Position numbers and translations under genes: made by a program. This document shows, in pieces, positions 21,020-28,679 of a stretch of DNA of 31,328 bases (positions are counted from its first letter, which is position 1; each line of letters begins with the position of its first letter). Source of the DNA: a virus; IMG/VR virus record IMGVR_UViG_3300032356_000009, positions 1 through 31,328 of that record. The stretch is one strand, 5' to 3'. Under the pieces are notes generated by a model. That model worked only from the letters and a program-made list of their open reading frames with translations, did not search any database and was not told the DNA's origin.

Positions 21020-22459
21020 ATGCTCATTGCCATCACCAAACCGCATCAGCAATTCCCCGTCTCGCTCACCGTCGCCGACTACGAGTTCTCAACAAGCGAC
21101 GACGGCGACGAGCGCGGGCGCGTCACGCTGCCGCCGACCTTCGCACGCTCCGGCGTGATGACGCAAATCGGCGACGAACTAATCGTCTACTGTACGCAAC
21201 TCTCGAAAACGATTTGGCGCGGGCAGATCGAGCGGATCGAGGAAGCGCGCGACGGTAGCATCACCTGGCACGCGCTGGGGTTCGGCGCGCTACAGAGAGA
21301 CGCGCGGATTTCGGTGGTGCGGAATATGGACGATATGAGACGCTGGCAACCGGTCGGCGCAGGGTTTATGTCGAGCAGCGGGTACGATTCGCGCGGGGAT
21401 TTGTGGGAGTACGAGATTATCGAAGCGGGGGGATTTCAGAACATACAAATACGCACAAAGCGTGACTTTGTAATTTCCAACACCACACTCTTCTTTCTCG
21501 CGTATCTGTACGACCAACCGGAACGCTACGCGCCGATCTCGACAACCGAGCAGATTTCGGTGTTTTTTGTTTCTATGACCGGCTTGGCGACCGGCGTGTG
21601 GGTTGCGCCGGTTACGGCAATTCCTACCCCAAACGCATATACGCTAACACTCGGCACGTTTACCGGTCTTAGTGCGAACGGAGGGAGTACCGCAACGTTC
21701 TGTTTTGGTTGGATAATCGGCGTGCAAGCGTCGGGAAACGAAACGACGGCGGGCGATACGTCGGTTACGTTCCGCGCGACGATCAACACGCCCATTATCG
21801 ACACCACACTGCTCGACTCGGCGCTGATCCTGAACGGCGGGTGTTGTAATATACGCCTACCGTCCATATACCACACAAAAATCACAAAACCTAACGCAAA
21901 CGTGCGCGACATCATCGAGCAGAGTCTGACTGCTTCTGTTAGATACCATCTCAAGCGCTTCTTGCGCGACCGCCCACTTCCGGTAATCGATTTTCGTACA
22001 GACAGTACGTTAGTCTGGCGCTTTCCAGAAATAGTGCAGACTGTAGACATCTCCAAAGCGCCAAACCACATTTACGGGCAGTATCGCGGCTACTGGACGG
22101 ATCATCTGACCGCAATGACTACGATCCAATCGCTTGAAACACGCCGACAACTCGCCTCGCGCGTCGCAGGCGTCGGCGAGTACTACAGTAAAGCGCTTGC
22201 GGAAGATCGCCGCAACGAGGCTGCGGTTGCGCTGGATCGCCAGATCGCGCCGCTGACAGTCGTGTTGGATAATTCGCGCTACGAATTGATGTTGCATAGC
22301 GGCGAGACCGTACCGAACTGGGCGGCGGATGTCAGCGACTACGCGATTGTGCCGGGCTACTACCGCAACGCGAAAATCACATCACGCACAATCACACGCG
22401 AGCGAACGACGTATACCGTCTCGTTCAACCCGGATGATTTTGTGACTGCGCTGCGGTGA
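21020..22459 (+). CDS. Tail tip / tail-associated protein
   Basis: A 479-residue protein. ATG 21020 has AAGGAG at good distance; an upstream start at 20894 lies in the previous gene. N terminus: strands (FPVSLTVADYEFSTSDD, RGQIERIEEARDGSITWHA), a layout of siphovirus tail-tip (Tal/gp28-like) proteins. The middle (about 140-330) is lower in GC and less charged, the C-terminal part returns to the phage's usual base composition with ASRVAGVGEYYSKAL. No long tail fibre gene is visible downstream, so this and the Dit-like protein may hold the receptor-binding parts. Confidence 0.6.
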   Translation: MLIAITKPHQQFPVSLTVADYEFSTSDDGDERGRVTLPPTFARSGVMTQIGDELIVYCTQLSKTIWRGQIERIEEARDGSITWHALGFGALQRDARISVVRNMDDMRRWQPVGAGFMSSSGYDSRGDLWEYEIIEAGGFQNIQIRTKRDFVISNTTLFFLAYLYDQPERYAPISTTEQISVFFVSMTGLATGVWVAPVTAIPTPNAYTLTLGTFTGLSANGGSTATFCFGWIIGVQASGNETTAGDTSVTFRATINTPIIDTTLLDSALILNGGCCNIRLPSIYHTKITKPNANVRDIIEQSLTASVRYHLKRFLRDRPLPVIDFRTDSTLVWRFPEIVQTVDISKAPNHIYGQYRGYWTDHLTAMTTIQSLETRRQLASRVAGVGEYYSKALAEDRRNEAAVALDRQIAPLTVVLDNSRYELMLHSGETVPNWAADVSDYAIVPGYYRNAKITSRTITRERTTYTVSFNPDDFVTALR

Positions 22460-22472
22460 AGGAGAACGTCGT

Positions 22473-23375
22473 ATGCCTCGTCAACTATTTCCATACGTCG
22501 GCGGAAAATACCTTGTTGCGCCGGAAATCAACCGGCGGTTCGGCGAGATCGATACACGCATCGACGCCTTTACCGGATCGTCGAGTTGGATACTTGCGTC
22601 GCCGCCGGTGAAGTACGAGATCGTCAACGATCTGGACGGCTACGTTGTCAACTATCTGCGCGCGGTCAAGTACGCGCCGGATGAGATTGCGCGTCATCTG
22701 GACTTCCCACGCGCCGAACTGGAGTTGATTGCGTATCACCACTACACCAGAGATAAGTTCACAGAACTCGTCGCGCGGCTTGGCGGCGATCCTGAGTATT
22801 ACGATCCGGTTATCGCCGCGCGCTGGGCGTATGTGATGGCGTATAGTCTAGTACAAGAGCATAAGCGCGCCGGTGGATGGTTGGTACGCGATGGACGACT
22901 GGTTTACGAACGCGGCGCGGGACGAAGTCGGGCAAGTATGACAGCAGTACCTCTCTTACTTCCCCGACTCGTTAGAGAGCGCCGCGTTTCCGAATACGTC
23001 GCCGCGCTTTCTGAGCGACTGCGCAACGTTTGGGTGATGTGGAATGATTTTGAAGTCGTTGTCGGAAAGGCGAACCGCCACGACCTCGGCGTTGTCGGTA
23101 TTCTGCTCGACCCGCCGTACCCGCGCCATCTACGCGACTTCGACTACAACACCGACAGCGAAGACATCTGGCATCGCGCCGCGCACTGGGCGGTCGCCAA
23201 CGGCGACAACCCCAAATACCGCATCGCGGTCTGCGGCTACAACGACGCCGAGAGCGATGCACTGTTCCCGCCTTCTTGGTCGCGGTTTTTCTGGCGGCGT
23301 TTTGGTTTGGGACGAAATAAGGATAAGGAATGCGTCTGGTTCAGTCAGCACTGCGGGGGAGGTAGAGATGATTGA
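22473..23375 (+). CDS. D12-class adenine-specific DNA methyltransferase (second of two)
   Basis: A 300-residue protein with LFPYVGGKY (5-13), IDAFTGSSSWI (30-40) and catalytic DPPY (213-216). It shares segments across its length with the methylase at 5220: RFGE.D.RID, ILASPPVK.EI.NDL, HWAVANGDNP..RIAVCGY, CVWFSQHC. The middle is diverged, which may mean another target sequence. AAGGAG lies before the ATG. Located between tail and lysis genes, away from the first copy. Confidence 0.85.
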   Translation: MPRQLFPYVGGKYLVAPEINRRFGEIDTRIDAFTGSSSWILASPPVKYEIVNDLDGYVVNYLRAVKYAPDEIARHLDFPRAELELIAYHHYTRDKFTELVARLGGDPEYYDPVIAARWAYVMAYSLVQEHKRAGGWLVRDGRLVYERGAGRSRASMTAVPLLLPRLVRERRVSEYVAALSERLRNVWVMWNDFEVVVGKANRHDLGVVGILLDPPYPRHLRDFDYNTDSEDIWHRAAHWAVANGDNPKYRIAVCGYNDAESDALFPPSWSRFFWRRFGLGRNKDKECVWFSQHCGGGRDD

Positions 23376-23847
23376 CGATAATCCGCTTTTCTTCGCACCG
23401 CACAGCATCGACGCAGCAACGTTCCGCCGCGTGCTGCGCGCAGCGCGCAGTCCGGCGTTTGTCGAAACCGACACGCTGTTGAAGGCGCTGGACGACTGGG
23501 GCGCGGATCGCGGCATCGCGCTAGCGTTCTTTGCAAAAGAGAGCAGTTACGGCTTGCGCGGCGTCGCTACCCGCACGCGCAACTGGGGCAATCTGCGGCG
23601 CGGCAGGCGAATGGTCACACAGACGCCGCACCCGTTCGCAGTTTACGCGCGTTGGACAGACGGGTTGAACGACTGGTGCGAATTGCTCAAAGAGCAGTAC
23701 TGCACGCGGCGCGGGTTGTGCCGGTTGCGGCAAGTGCTGCCGCGCTACGCACCGTCAAGCGACGGAAACAACCCGGAACGCTACGCAGATTTCGTTGTGG
23801 CGCTCGTTCGGCGTTGGCAAAGGGAGGAACAGAATGGACATCGTTGA
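23368..23847 (+). CDS. Endolysin (lysozyme/glucosaminidase-like)
   Basis: A 159-residue protein. ATG 23368 overlaps the methylase end. The segment IALAFFAKESSYGLRGVATRTRNWGN has the catalytic Glu (about 58) followed by a GN motif, as in bacterial glucosaminidase and lysozyme-like cell-wall hydrolases; FAVYARWTDGLNDWCELL and NPERYADFVVALVRRW match the end of this fold. No signal peptide, so release would need a holin. Followed by small membrane proteins. Confidence 0.75.
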   Translation: MIDDNPLFFAPHSIDAATFRRVLRAARSPAFVETDTLLKALDDWGADRGIALAFFAKESSYGLRGVATRTRNWGNLRRGRRMVTQTPHPFAVYARWTDGLNDWCELLKEQYCTRRGLCRLRQVLPRYAPSSDGNNPERYADFVVALVRRWQREEQNGHR

Positions 23848-24163
23848 AATCTTCCAACTACTCGCCGTCGGTCACACCGGTCTAACCGCACTCGATTACG
23901 TTTGGAACGCAGTGTTCGGCGCGATCGGTGCGGCGACGGCGTACCTCGCAGACAGTGAGGGCGAGGTGATTTTGCCTCACTATGACGCAGAGCATTACAG
24001 CGTCGAACTGGGCGCGCTGGGGCGCGTGCTGGTCGGCGCGGGAGCGGGGGTGCTGGTCGGTTATTCCGGCTACGTTCCGTTCGTTGCGGGCGTCGTTGCG
24101 CCGACGCTGCTGCCGATATTGATCGATAAGGTCACTGCGTTTGTGGGGCGAGGGCGGAAATGA
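23834..24163 (+). CDS. Membrane protein, holin candidate
   Basis: A 109-residue protein whose ATG (23834) lies within the end of the endolysin gene, with GGGAGGAA upstream. Hydrophobic stretches: VFGAIGAATAYLA, LGRVLVGAGAGVLVGYSGYVPFVAGVVAPTLL and a short basic end (VGRGRK). Position right after the endolysin supports a lysis role. It overlaps the next small membrane gene (ATGA). Confidence 0.6.
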   Translation: MDIVEIFQLLAVGHTGLTALDYVWNAVFGAIGAATAYLADSEGEVILPHYDAEHYSVELGALGRVLVGAGAGVLVGYSGYVPFVAGVVAPTLLPILIDKVTAFVGRGRK

Positions 24164-24321
24164 AACTTGATATTCTGCTACCGGTCAGCGCGTTCGTACT
24201 CGCGTTCGTTCACCCCGACGCGGCGCAAGTCGCAGCGACGGCGGTGTTGGTGCTGCTGATGGTGCGGATCGAGCGGGGGCGACGGGCGAGGAAAAAGAAA
24301 AGCGCCCCGGCTGTTCGCTGA
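24160..24321 (+). CDS. Small membrane protein (53 residues)
   Basis: Too short for many gene callers, but ATG 24160 overlaps the previous stop (ATGA). It is MKLDILLPVSAFVLAFVH..., with a signal-like first segment and a second helix (AATAVLVLLMVRI), then a very basic tail (RGRRARKKKSAPAVR). Third gene of the lysis cassette by position; could be a holin partner. Its last codons lie inside the terminator of the opposing gene. Confidence 0.55.
   Translation: MKLDILLPVSAFVLAFVHPDAAQVAATAVLVLLMVRIERGRRARKKKSAPAVR
24288..24309. repeat. 22-bp direct repeat, copy 1
   Basis: GAGGAAAAAGAAAAGCGCCC plus CG is identical at 24773-24794. In this copy it forms the right arm and T tract of the minus-strand terminator. 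Confidence 0.9.
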
Positions 24322-24326
24322 GGCGC
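24289..24326 (-). terminator. Terminator of the minus-strand gene
   Basis: On the minus strand GCGCCTC pairs with GGGGCGC (one wobble), then TTTTCTTTTT. It begins 17 bases after the stop of the gene at 24343-24705 and lies over the end of the opposing small membrane gene. Confidence 0.8.
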
Positions 24327-24342
24327 GAAGAAGGCGGGGCGT

Positions 24343-24705
24343 CTAGTACTGCTGGATGTCGATTGCGAGAGACGCCAGCGCCTCAACCGGATTTGCGGCG
24401 ACGCCCCGGCAGACCACCTCTTGATCGCCGTCGTCAACGAGCGCGTCGGCGACCCAGAGAGAGCCGTTGCGGAACGCCCGGAGTTCGATAAGCCGCACAT
24501 CTCGTTTCGGATAGTGCATCATTAGCGTCACCAACGCACCCGCGCGAAGTTGGTAGTCGGCGGGAAGGTAAGTGCCCTCGAATACGTTGTAGTCAATTGC
24601 GCGAATAACGTCTTTGTCCGCCTCCGGCGCGTCGGAAGCGCGCGAGCGGACAAACGCCATACCGGTGTCGTTCCGGCGTTCGACGTTGACAATGATGGAT
24701 GCCAT
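24343..24705 (-). CDS. Only intact minus-strand gene: small hypothetical protein
   Basis: A 120-residue protein starting MASIIVNVERRND. It has AAAGGAA before the ATG, a good promoter upstream and a terminator after it, so it is a self-contained unit transcribed against the rest of the phage. The end reads as strands then helix (FRNGSLWVADALVDDGDQEV; PVEALASLAIDI), loosely like the protein at 6208. In temperate phages a lone opposed gene often acts in lysogeny or as a cargo gene; no helix-turn-helix is visible here. Function unknown. Confidence 0.65.
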   Translation of the reverse strand: MASIIVNVERRNDTGMAFVRSRASDAPEADKDVIRAIDYNVFEGTYLPADYQLRAGALVTLMMHYPKRDVRLIELRAFRNGSLWVADALVDDGDQEVVCRGVAANPVEALASLAIDIQQY

Positions 24706-24743
24706 AAGAGTGGTTCCTTTCTGAATAGAATTGTCGCACGCAC

Positions 24744-24772
24744 AACATACCGCATTATCGCGCGGTTGTCAA
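24744..24772 (-). promoter_or_regulatory. Minus-strand promoter for gene 24343-24705
   Basis: On the minus strand TTGACA (24772-24767), a 17-base spacer, TATGTT (24749-24744). The gene's start codon lies about 40 bases downstream. Confidence 0.8.
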
Positions 24773-24838
24773 GAGGAAAAAGAAAAGCGCCCCGCATTCG
24801 GAATCCTTGAACCGTTCGACTTTGATCGACTTGACCAT
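24755..24838 (-). pseudogene. Stump of a minus-strand gene (27 codons)
   Basis: The frame MVKSIKVERFKDSECGALFF runs to TAA at 24755. It has AAGGGGG before its ATG and a promoter upstream, but stops almost at once, and its last codons are the 22-bp repeat that forms a terminator tail at 24288. Its first residues resemble those of the intact neighbour (SIIVNVERRND / SIKVERFKDSE). It looks like a once longer paralogue whose body was deleted, leaving start and terminator end joined. A real short peptide cannot be excluded. Confidence 0.45.
24773..24794. repeat. 22-bp direct repeat, copy 2
   Basis: Identical to 24288-24309. Here the left half of the terminator stem is missing, so only the terminator tail remains, joined to the gene stump. 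Confidence 0.9.
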
Positions 24839-24878
24839 TTTGCTTACCCCCTTGTAGATAGATAACTGTCGTACCTAC

Positions 24879-24907
24879 GGCATACCACACACCGCACCGT
24901 TTGTCAA
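24879..24907 (-). promoter_or_regulatory. Second minus-strand promoter
   Basis: On the minus strand TTGACA (24907-24902), a 17-base spacer, TATGCC (24884-24879). It lies 41 bases ahead of the stump ATG at 24838. Confidence 0.7.
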
Positions 24908-24943
24908 TAACCGAATCTCCACCAAAATCCTCACCGAAAGCCC

Positions 24944-24972
24944 TTGACAAAAAGGAACTTGTGTGCTAGGCT
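24944..24972 (+). promoter_or_regulatory. Promoter of the replication genes
   Basis: TTGACA (24944-24949), a 17-base spacer, TAGGCT (24967-24972). It lies 48 bases before the primase-helicase ATG. Perfect -35 with a weaker -10. Confidence 0.75.
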
Positions 24973-25019
24973 AACGACCGGCGTAGTAGACGCCGACTTA
25001 GACGAGGAGAAAGGAGCCT

Positions 25020-27923
25020 ATGTCCATCTCATTTACAGATTACCTCGACTTGCTCTACGGCGACGACGCTGCTGCCTATACAACCGTCAGCGTCAAGTTA
25101 ACCGACGGTCGCTTCAAATGTCAGACGTTCTCGCTGTCGCAACGCGCCGAAATCGTCAAACACATTGAGCGTCACCTTGCATACGACATCTACATCAAGC
25201 GCGCGTCGCAGAATAAGATTCCAGACCCCGGATCGTCCGGCAGCGCTAAACTTGCACACCTCCAGCGCGTCATCACCGCCGACATCGATATCCAATCCGC
25301 TGCACACAAAGCGCAGACGCTTCCGGCGTCGAAAGACGACGCGCTAAAACTGTTGGCGGAAAGCGGCTTGCCGGAACCTACGCTGATCGTCCACACCGGC
25401 AACGGTCTGATGCCGATGTGGGTTCTGCGCGAGCCGCAGTGGGTCAACTACGTCGCCCCGATCCAGGCGGGCGTCGAAGCGCAACTGCGCATCGCGGCGG
25501 CGCGCTACGGCTGGACACTCGACAACACGAGCGACGCGGCGCGGTCGATTCGCGTGATCGGATCGTACAACTGGAAGCAGCGCCCGCAGAAGAAGCCCGT
25601 CACTATTATCAGAAACAGCGACCGCTACTACGATCTGAGCGACTTCGCTACGTTCGCGCGCAAGCCGCTTCTCACACCGAAGCGCGTCGGCGGCGCGGCA
25701 ACGCGGGAAACGATTGAGACGCTGCTGAAGCACATTCCGGGCGACGGGTTGGAGTACAATATGTGGCTTGCAGCGGTGTGGGCGATCCAGTCCGCGCTGC
25801 CGGAAGACATTGCAGCCGAGGTGCTCGACGGTTGGACGTATGATTGGGAAAAGCACCGGAAGCCCGATCACGTCGAGAGTGGGATCGGCGTTCTCGTCAA
25901 CCTCGCCAGACAGTACGGGTTTGAAGGGACGATCCCCGGCTTGCGCGGCGGGTACGTTACGTCGCCGGAAATGCCCGACGCGATGCGCATCAATCAGCGC
26001 TACCTCGACATCGAGATTGACCCCGACGATCAGTACCCCAACATCGTTGTAATTCGTTCCGCAAAAGGAACTGGGAAAACACAGTGGTTGGCGGAGGCGG
26101 CGAAGTGCTACCCGCGCGTGTTGTCTGTGGGGCACCGCGTCTCGCTGGTGCGCCAGAGCGCGGCACGGCTGAACCTCACACCGTACTACGAAGACGGAAA
26201 GTGGATCACCAACGCCCCGCGCGTCGCAACGACCATCCACAGTCTCGACAAGATCGAGACAGACGCGCCGTATGATCTCGTGATCGTTGACGAGATCGAA
26301 CAAGTGTTGAAAGCGATTGTCAACGACCGCAATCTGAAAAGCCGCAAAGTCTCTGCGGTCGGCGCGCTGATGGAGCACCTGCGCAAGGCGCGTTTGATTA
26401 TTCTCACCGACGCCGACGTGGGCGAGGCGACGTTGACGTTCATCAACGCTGCGTTTCCCGACCAACCTATTGCTTACGTCGAGAACGAATACGCACACCG
26501 CGCAATCGACCATCTCGTACTGCTGTCGTCTGATATGGACGTACTCCAGAAGTCGCTGGAGTGGTACGAAACCAATGCGTGGAAAATCGCGCTCGCGTGC
26601 AACACACGCGCAGACGCCGACCGCGCCGAACTGTTTTACCGCCAGTACGCGCCGGACGCGCGAATACTGAAGATTACGTCGGAAACAAGCGAAAATAACA
26701 ACGAAACGCTTGAGCGCATCAACGATATTCTGAGAGACGTTGATGTGTTCATCTACTCGCCGTCGGTCGGCACCGGCGTCTCGATTGACGTTGGGGGGTT
26801 CGCGTTGTTCGGCATCGCCCGCAACGGCGTCGGCGTCGGCGACGTTGACGACTTCCGCCAGCAGTTGGGGCGTATTCGCAACCCGCTTGAGCGCGAGATC
26901 AACGTGTACGTTGAGACCAAGCGAATGAACGAACCGACCTCGCCCGAAGCGTACCGCGATCTCGCCAAACTGCGCGAACTGGAAGATGACTTCCGCATTT
27001 CGCGCGCGAACGGCGCGCCGGAACCGGCGACGGAGTGGGATCGCGTCTATCTCGATCTGTACTGCGTTGTCAAAGCAAAAACTGCGGCGCAGAAGAACAA
27101 CTTTTTTGAGAACTTTACCGGCGCATACGCGGCTGAAGGCGTTGAGGTCTGGGACGACCGCGACAAACCGAATCTACCGACCGACCACCGCCGCGAACTG
27201 GCGAAGTCGTTGCGCGAACAGCGCGAAGCGCAAGAGCGCGCCCGCGCCGAACGGATCGCCAACGCGCCCGCGCCGGACGACGCGAAGACAGATGAGGAAA
27301 AGCGCGACGCAGAGCGCAAGGTGGAACTGGAAGAGCGCTACGGCATCGACGTTGACGCCGATCTGGTGTTGGACGACGAACGCGGCGCATACGGCGCGGC
27401 GCAGCGCTTCGCGGCGGTTGAAGACGCAGAGATAGCAAAGGCGCTGGACGAGATAGAGACAACGCGGCGGTTCAGCGCAGACCGCAACCGGTTCGCGTTG
27501 TTCGCAATTTGGTTCAATGCGCTTATCACCGCGCTGCGGTTGCGGATCGAAGAGGGTGCGGAGATTGCAATCACCGAAGAGTTCGTCGATCTCGTCGAGC
27601 GCAACCGGCTGCTGATCCACGCCGCGCTGGGGGTCAAGGTGCGCGAAGACTTCCGGCAGAAGCCGATGTCGTTTGTGGGCGCGCTCTTCCGGCGGATCGG
27701 CATCGACATCGAAGGGAAGCAGCAGCGGGTAGACGGCGGGAAGCGCGTGCGCGTCTACCGGCTGGTCAACGTTGACCGGGCGCGACTGCGAACGACCGGC
27801 ATCCGCAAGCGGCACGCAGACCGCGCCGCGCCGGTGTATGAGTTTTTGGGAACTGCTGTCACAACACATCATAGAAATAAAAGAAAAGCCGGTGTTGTGA
27901 CGGCTGCTACTGTTGTGCACTAG
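25020..27923 (+). CDS. Primase-helicase fusion: AEP-like primase plus SF2/OBP-like helicase
   Basis: A 967-residue replication protein with AAAGGAG before the ATG. Residues 80-185 resemble archaeo-eukaryotic primases: ITADIDIQS (Asp 88, 90), TLIVHTGNGLMPMW and DAARSIRVIGSYNWK. Residues about 237-300 look like a PriCT-2 type domain (EYNMWLAAVWAIQSALPED). Then a helicase: Walker A SAKGTGKT (347-354), LVIVDEIEQ (Walker B 423-428), LIILTDADVG, SVGTGVSID and QQLGRIRNP (motif VI), most like origin-binding-protein helicases. A charged coiled region follows. Palindromic copy 10 encodes part of its last 22 residues. It probably starts and unwinds at the phage origin. Confidence 0.75.
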   Translation: MSISFTDYLDLLYGDDAAAYTTVSVKLTDGRFKCQTFSLSQRAEIVKHIERHLAYDIYIKRASQNKIPDPGSSGSAKLAHLQRVITADIDIQSAAHKAQTLPASKDDALKLLAESGLPEPTLIVHTGNGLMPMWVLREPQWVNYVAPIQAGVEAQLRIAAARYGWTLDNTSDAARSIRVIGSYNWKQRPQKKPVTIIRNSDRYYDLSDFATFARKPLLTPKRVGGAATRETIETLLKHIPGDGLEYNMWLAAVWAIQSALPEDIAAEVLDGWTYDWEKHRKPDHVESGIGVLVNLARQYGFEGTIPGLRGGYVTSPEMPDAMRINQRYLDIEIDPDDQYPNIVVIRSAKGTGKTQWLAEAAKCYPRVLSVGHRVSLVRQSAARLNLTPYYEDGKWITNAPRVATTIHSLDKIETDAPYDLVIVDEIEQVLKAIVNDRNLKSRKVSAVGALMEHLRKARLIILTDADVGEATLTFINAAFPDQPIAYVENEYAHRAIDHLVLLSSDMDVLQKSLEWYETNAWKIALACNTRADADRAELFYRQYAPDARILKITSETSENNNETLERINDILRDVDVFIYSPSVGTGVSIDVGGFALFGIARNGVGVGDVDDFRQQLGRIRNPLEREINVYVETKRMNEPTSPEAYRDLAKLRELEDDFRISRANGAPEPATEWDRVYLDLYCVVKAKTAAQKNNFFENFTGAYAAEGVEVWDDRDKPNLPTDHRRELAKSLREQREAQERARAERIANAPAPDDAKTDEEKRDAERKVELEERYGIDVDADLVLDDERGAYGAAQRFAAVEDAEIAKALDEIETTRRFSADRNRFALFAIWFNALITALRLRIEEGAEIAITEEFVDLVERNRLLIHAALGVKVREDFRQKPMSFVGALFRRIGIDIEGKQQRVDGGKRVRVYRLVNVDRARLRTTGIRKRHADRAAPVYEFLGTAVTTHHRNKRKAGVVTAATVVH
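27858..27902 (+). repeat. 45-bp palindromic element, copy 10 (coding)
   Basis: In-frame at the end of the primase-helicase gene as VTTHHRNKRKAGVVT, only seven codons before the stop. A 10-bp stem; the core is CATAGAAATAAAAGA. Confidence 0.9.
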
Positions 27924-27932
27924 GGGGCGCGT

Positions 27933-28226
27933 ATGGCGACGTATCGCGACGTGATATTTTGGAACGGCGCGACCGGCGGCGATTGTGAGGCGACGGTGAT
28001 CCAGGCGCGGCTGTTGGGGATGGTTATTGAATTGGGAGATGATGACAAGCGTCCAGACAAAATGACCGCATTTTACGAAGTAGATGGCGGTGGGATAATT
28101 GTGTATGAAGTAGACTGTTTTGAAGCGGACGGACGAATGACCGCCCGTTGGCAGCGCGTTGCGTCGCTTGAGGAAGTGCGGCACAATCGCGCTTATGCTG
28201 CGTATCTGAAGCGGCTTGAGTTGTAG
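27933..28226 (+). CDS. Small accessory-type protein, possible paralogue family member D
   Basis: A 97-residue protein with AGGGGG before the ATG. The segment MTAFYEVDGGGIIVYEVDCFEADG followed by a helix-like SLEEVRHNRAYAAYL is laid out like the proteins at 6608, 7039 and 8611 (FY.ADNG..VVH.V). Similarity is weaker. It sits in the replication operon rather than in the accessory region. Confidence 0.5.
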   Translation: MATYRDVIFWNGATGGDCEATVIQARLLGMVIELGDDDKRPDKMTAFYEVDGGGIIVYEVDCFEADGRMTARWQRVASLEEVRHNRAYAAYLKRLEL

Positions 28227-28232
28227 CGTTCA

Positions 28233-28679
28233 ATGAAATCCTTTGACGAACAAGCCGCGTTCGGTCTGCCCTACGAACGCTTGATCGCGCAGACGGCGGC
28301 GCTGCTGCTCTACCCACATCGTCTCGATCTGGCGCTCGTGCGACTGGACGCCTACGCGCCGCTGGATTTTCTGATCGTTGACGGCGAGCGACCGGTCGCC
28401 GCGCTTGAGGTCAAGCGCCGGTCGGTGCGCTCTGATACGTATCCGACAACGATTATTCCACAAACCGTCGTTGACGCGGCGAAGCGCTTGACAATTCCCG
28501 TCTTTGCTGCTATCCTCTTCCTCGACGGACTGACAGTATTCGATGTGCTGCGCACGCCCTCAACCGCACGCTGGCTGCGCACGCGGCGCGGGGTGTTGCG
28601 GAAACATCGAGAATACGACATCTCAGAAAGGATGGTACGAATTGAGGAAGTACATCAACCACCGCGACGAAGCGCTTGA
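28233..28679 (+). CDS. PD-(D/E)XK nuclease-like protein
   Basis: A 148-residue protein with the fold's motif APLDFLIVDGERPVAALEVKRRS (Asp 45, Glu 59, Lys 61), the arrangement of type IIS/Holliday or DUF2726-like nucleases. A helix, then a strand (IPVFAAILFLDGLTVFDVL), follow. Shine-Dalgarno is weak; coupling is likely as it starts six bases after the previous stop. The end overlaps the polymerase start. Second of three such nucleases here; it probably processes branched or packaged DNA. Confidence 0.6.
   Translation: MKSFDEQAAFGLPYERLIAQTAALLLYPHRLDLALVRLDAYAPLDFLIVDGERPVAALEVKRRSVRSDTYPTTIIPQTVVDAAKRLTIPVFAAILFLDGLTVFDVLRTPSTARWLRTRRGVLRKHREYDISERMVRIEEVHQPPRRSA

Larger units (their letters stand above)
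24706..25019. other. Divergent control region (314 bp)
   Basis: Holds two minus-strand promoters (24744-24772 and 24879-24907), a gene stump (24755-24838), one copy of the 22-bp repeat and one plus-strand promoter (24944-24972). It separates the late genes from the replication genes. It is more AT-rich than its surroundings. No obvious repressor binding repeats or origin iterons are seen. Confidence 0.7.

Noticed and set aside
25344-26513. 389-residue minus-strand frame inside the primase-helicase gene
   Set aside because: A shadow of GC-rich codons; it has no motifs and the plus strand has clear primase and helicase motifs.
2344-27902. Palindromic elements as ordinary rho-independent terminators
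   Set aside because: They lack a T tract after the right arm, have large A-rich loops, and four are inside genes; true terminators with T tracts exist separately nearby.
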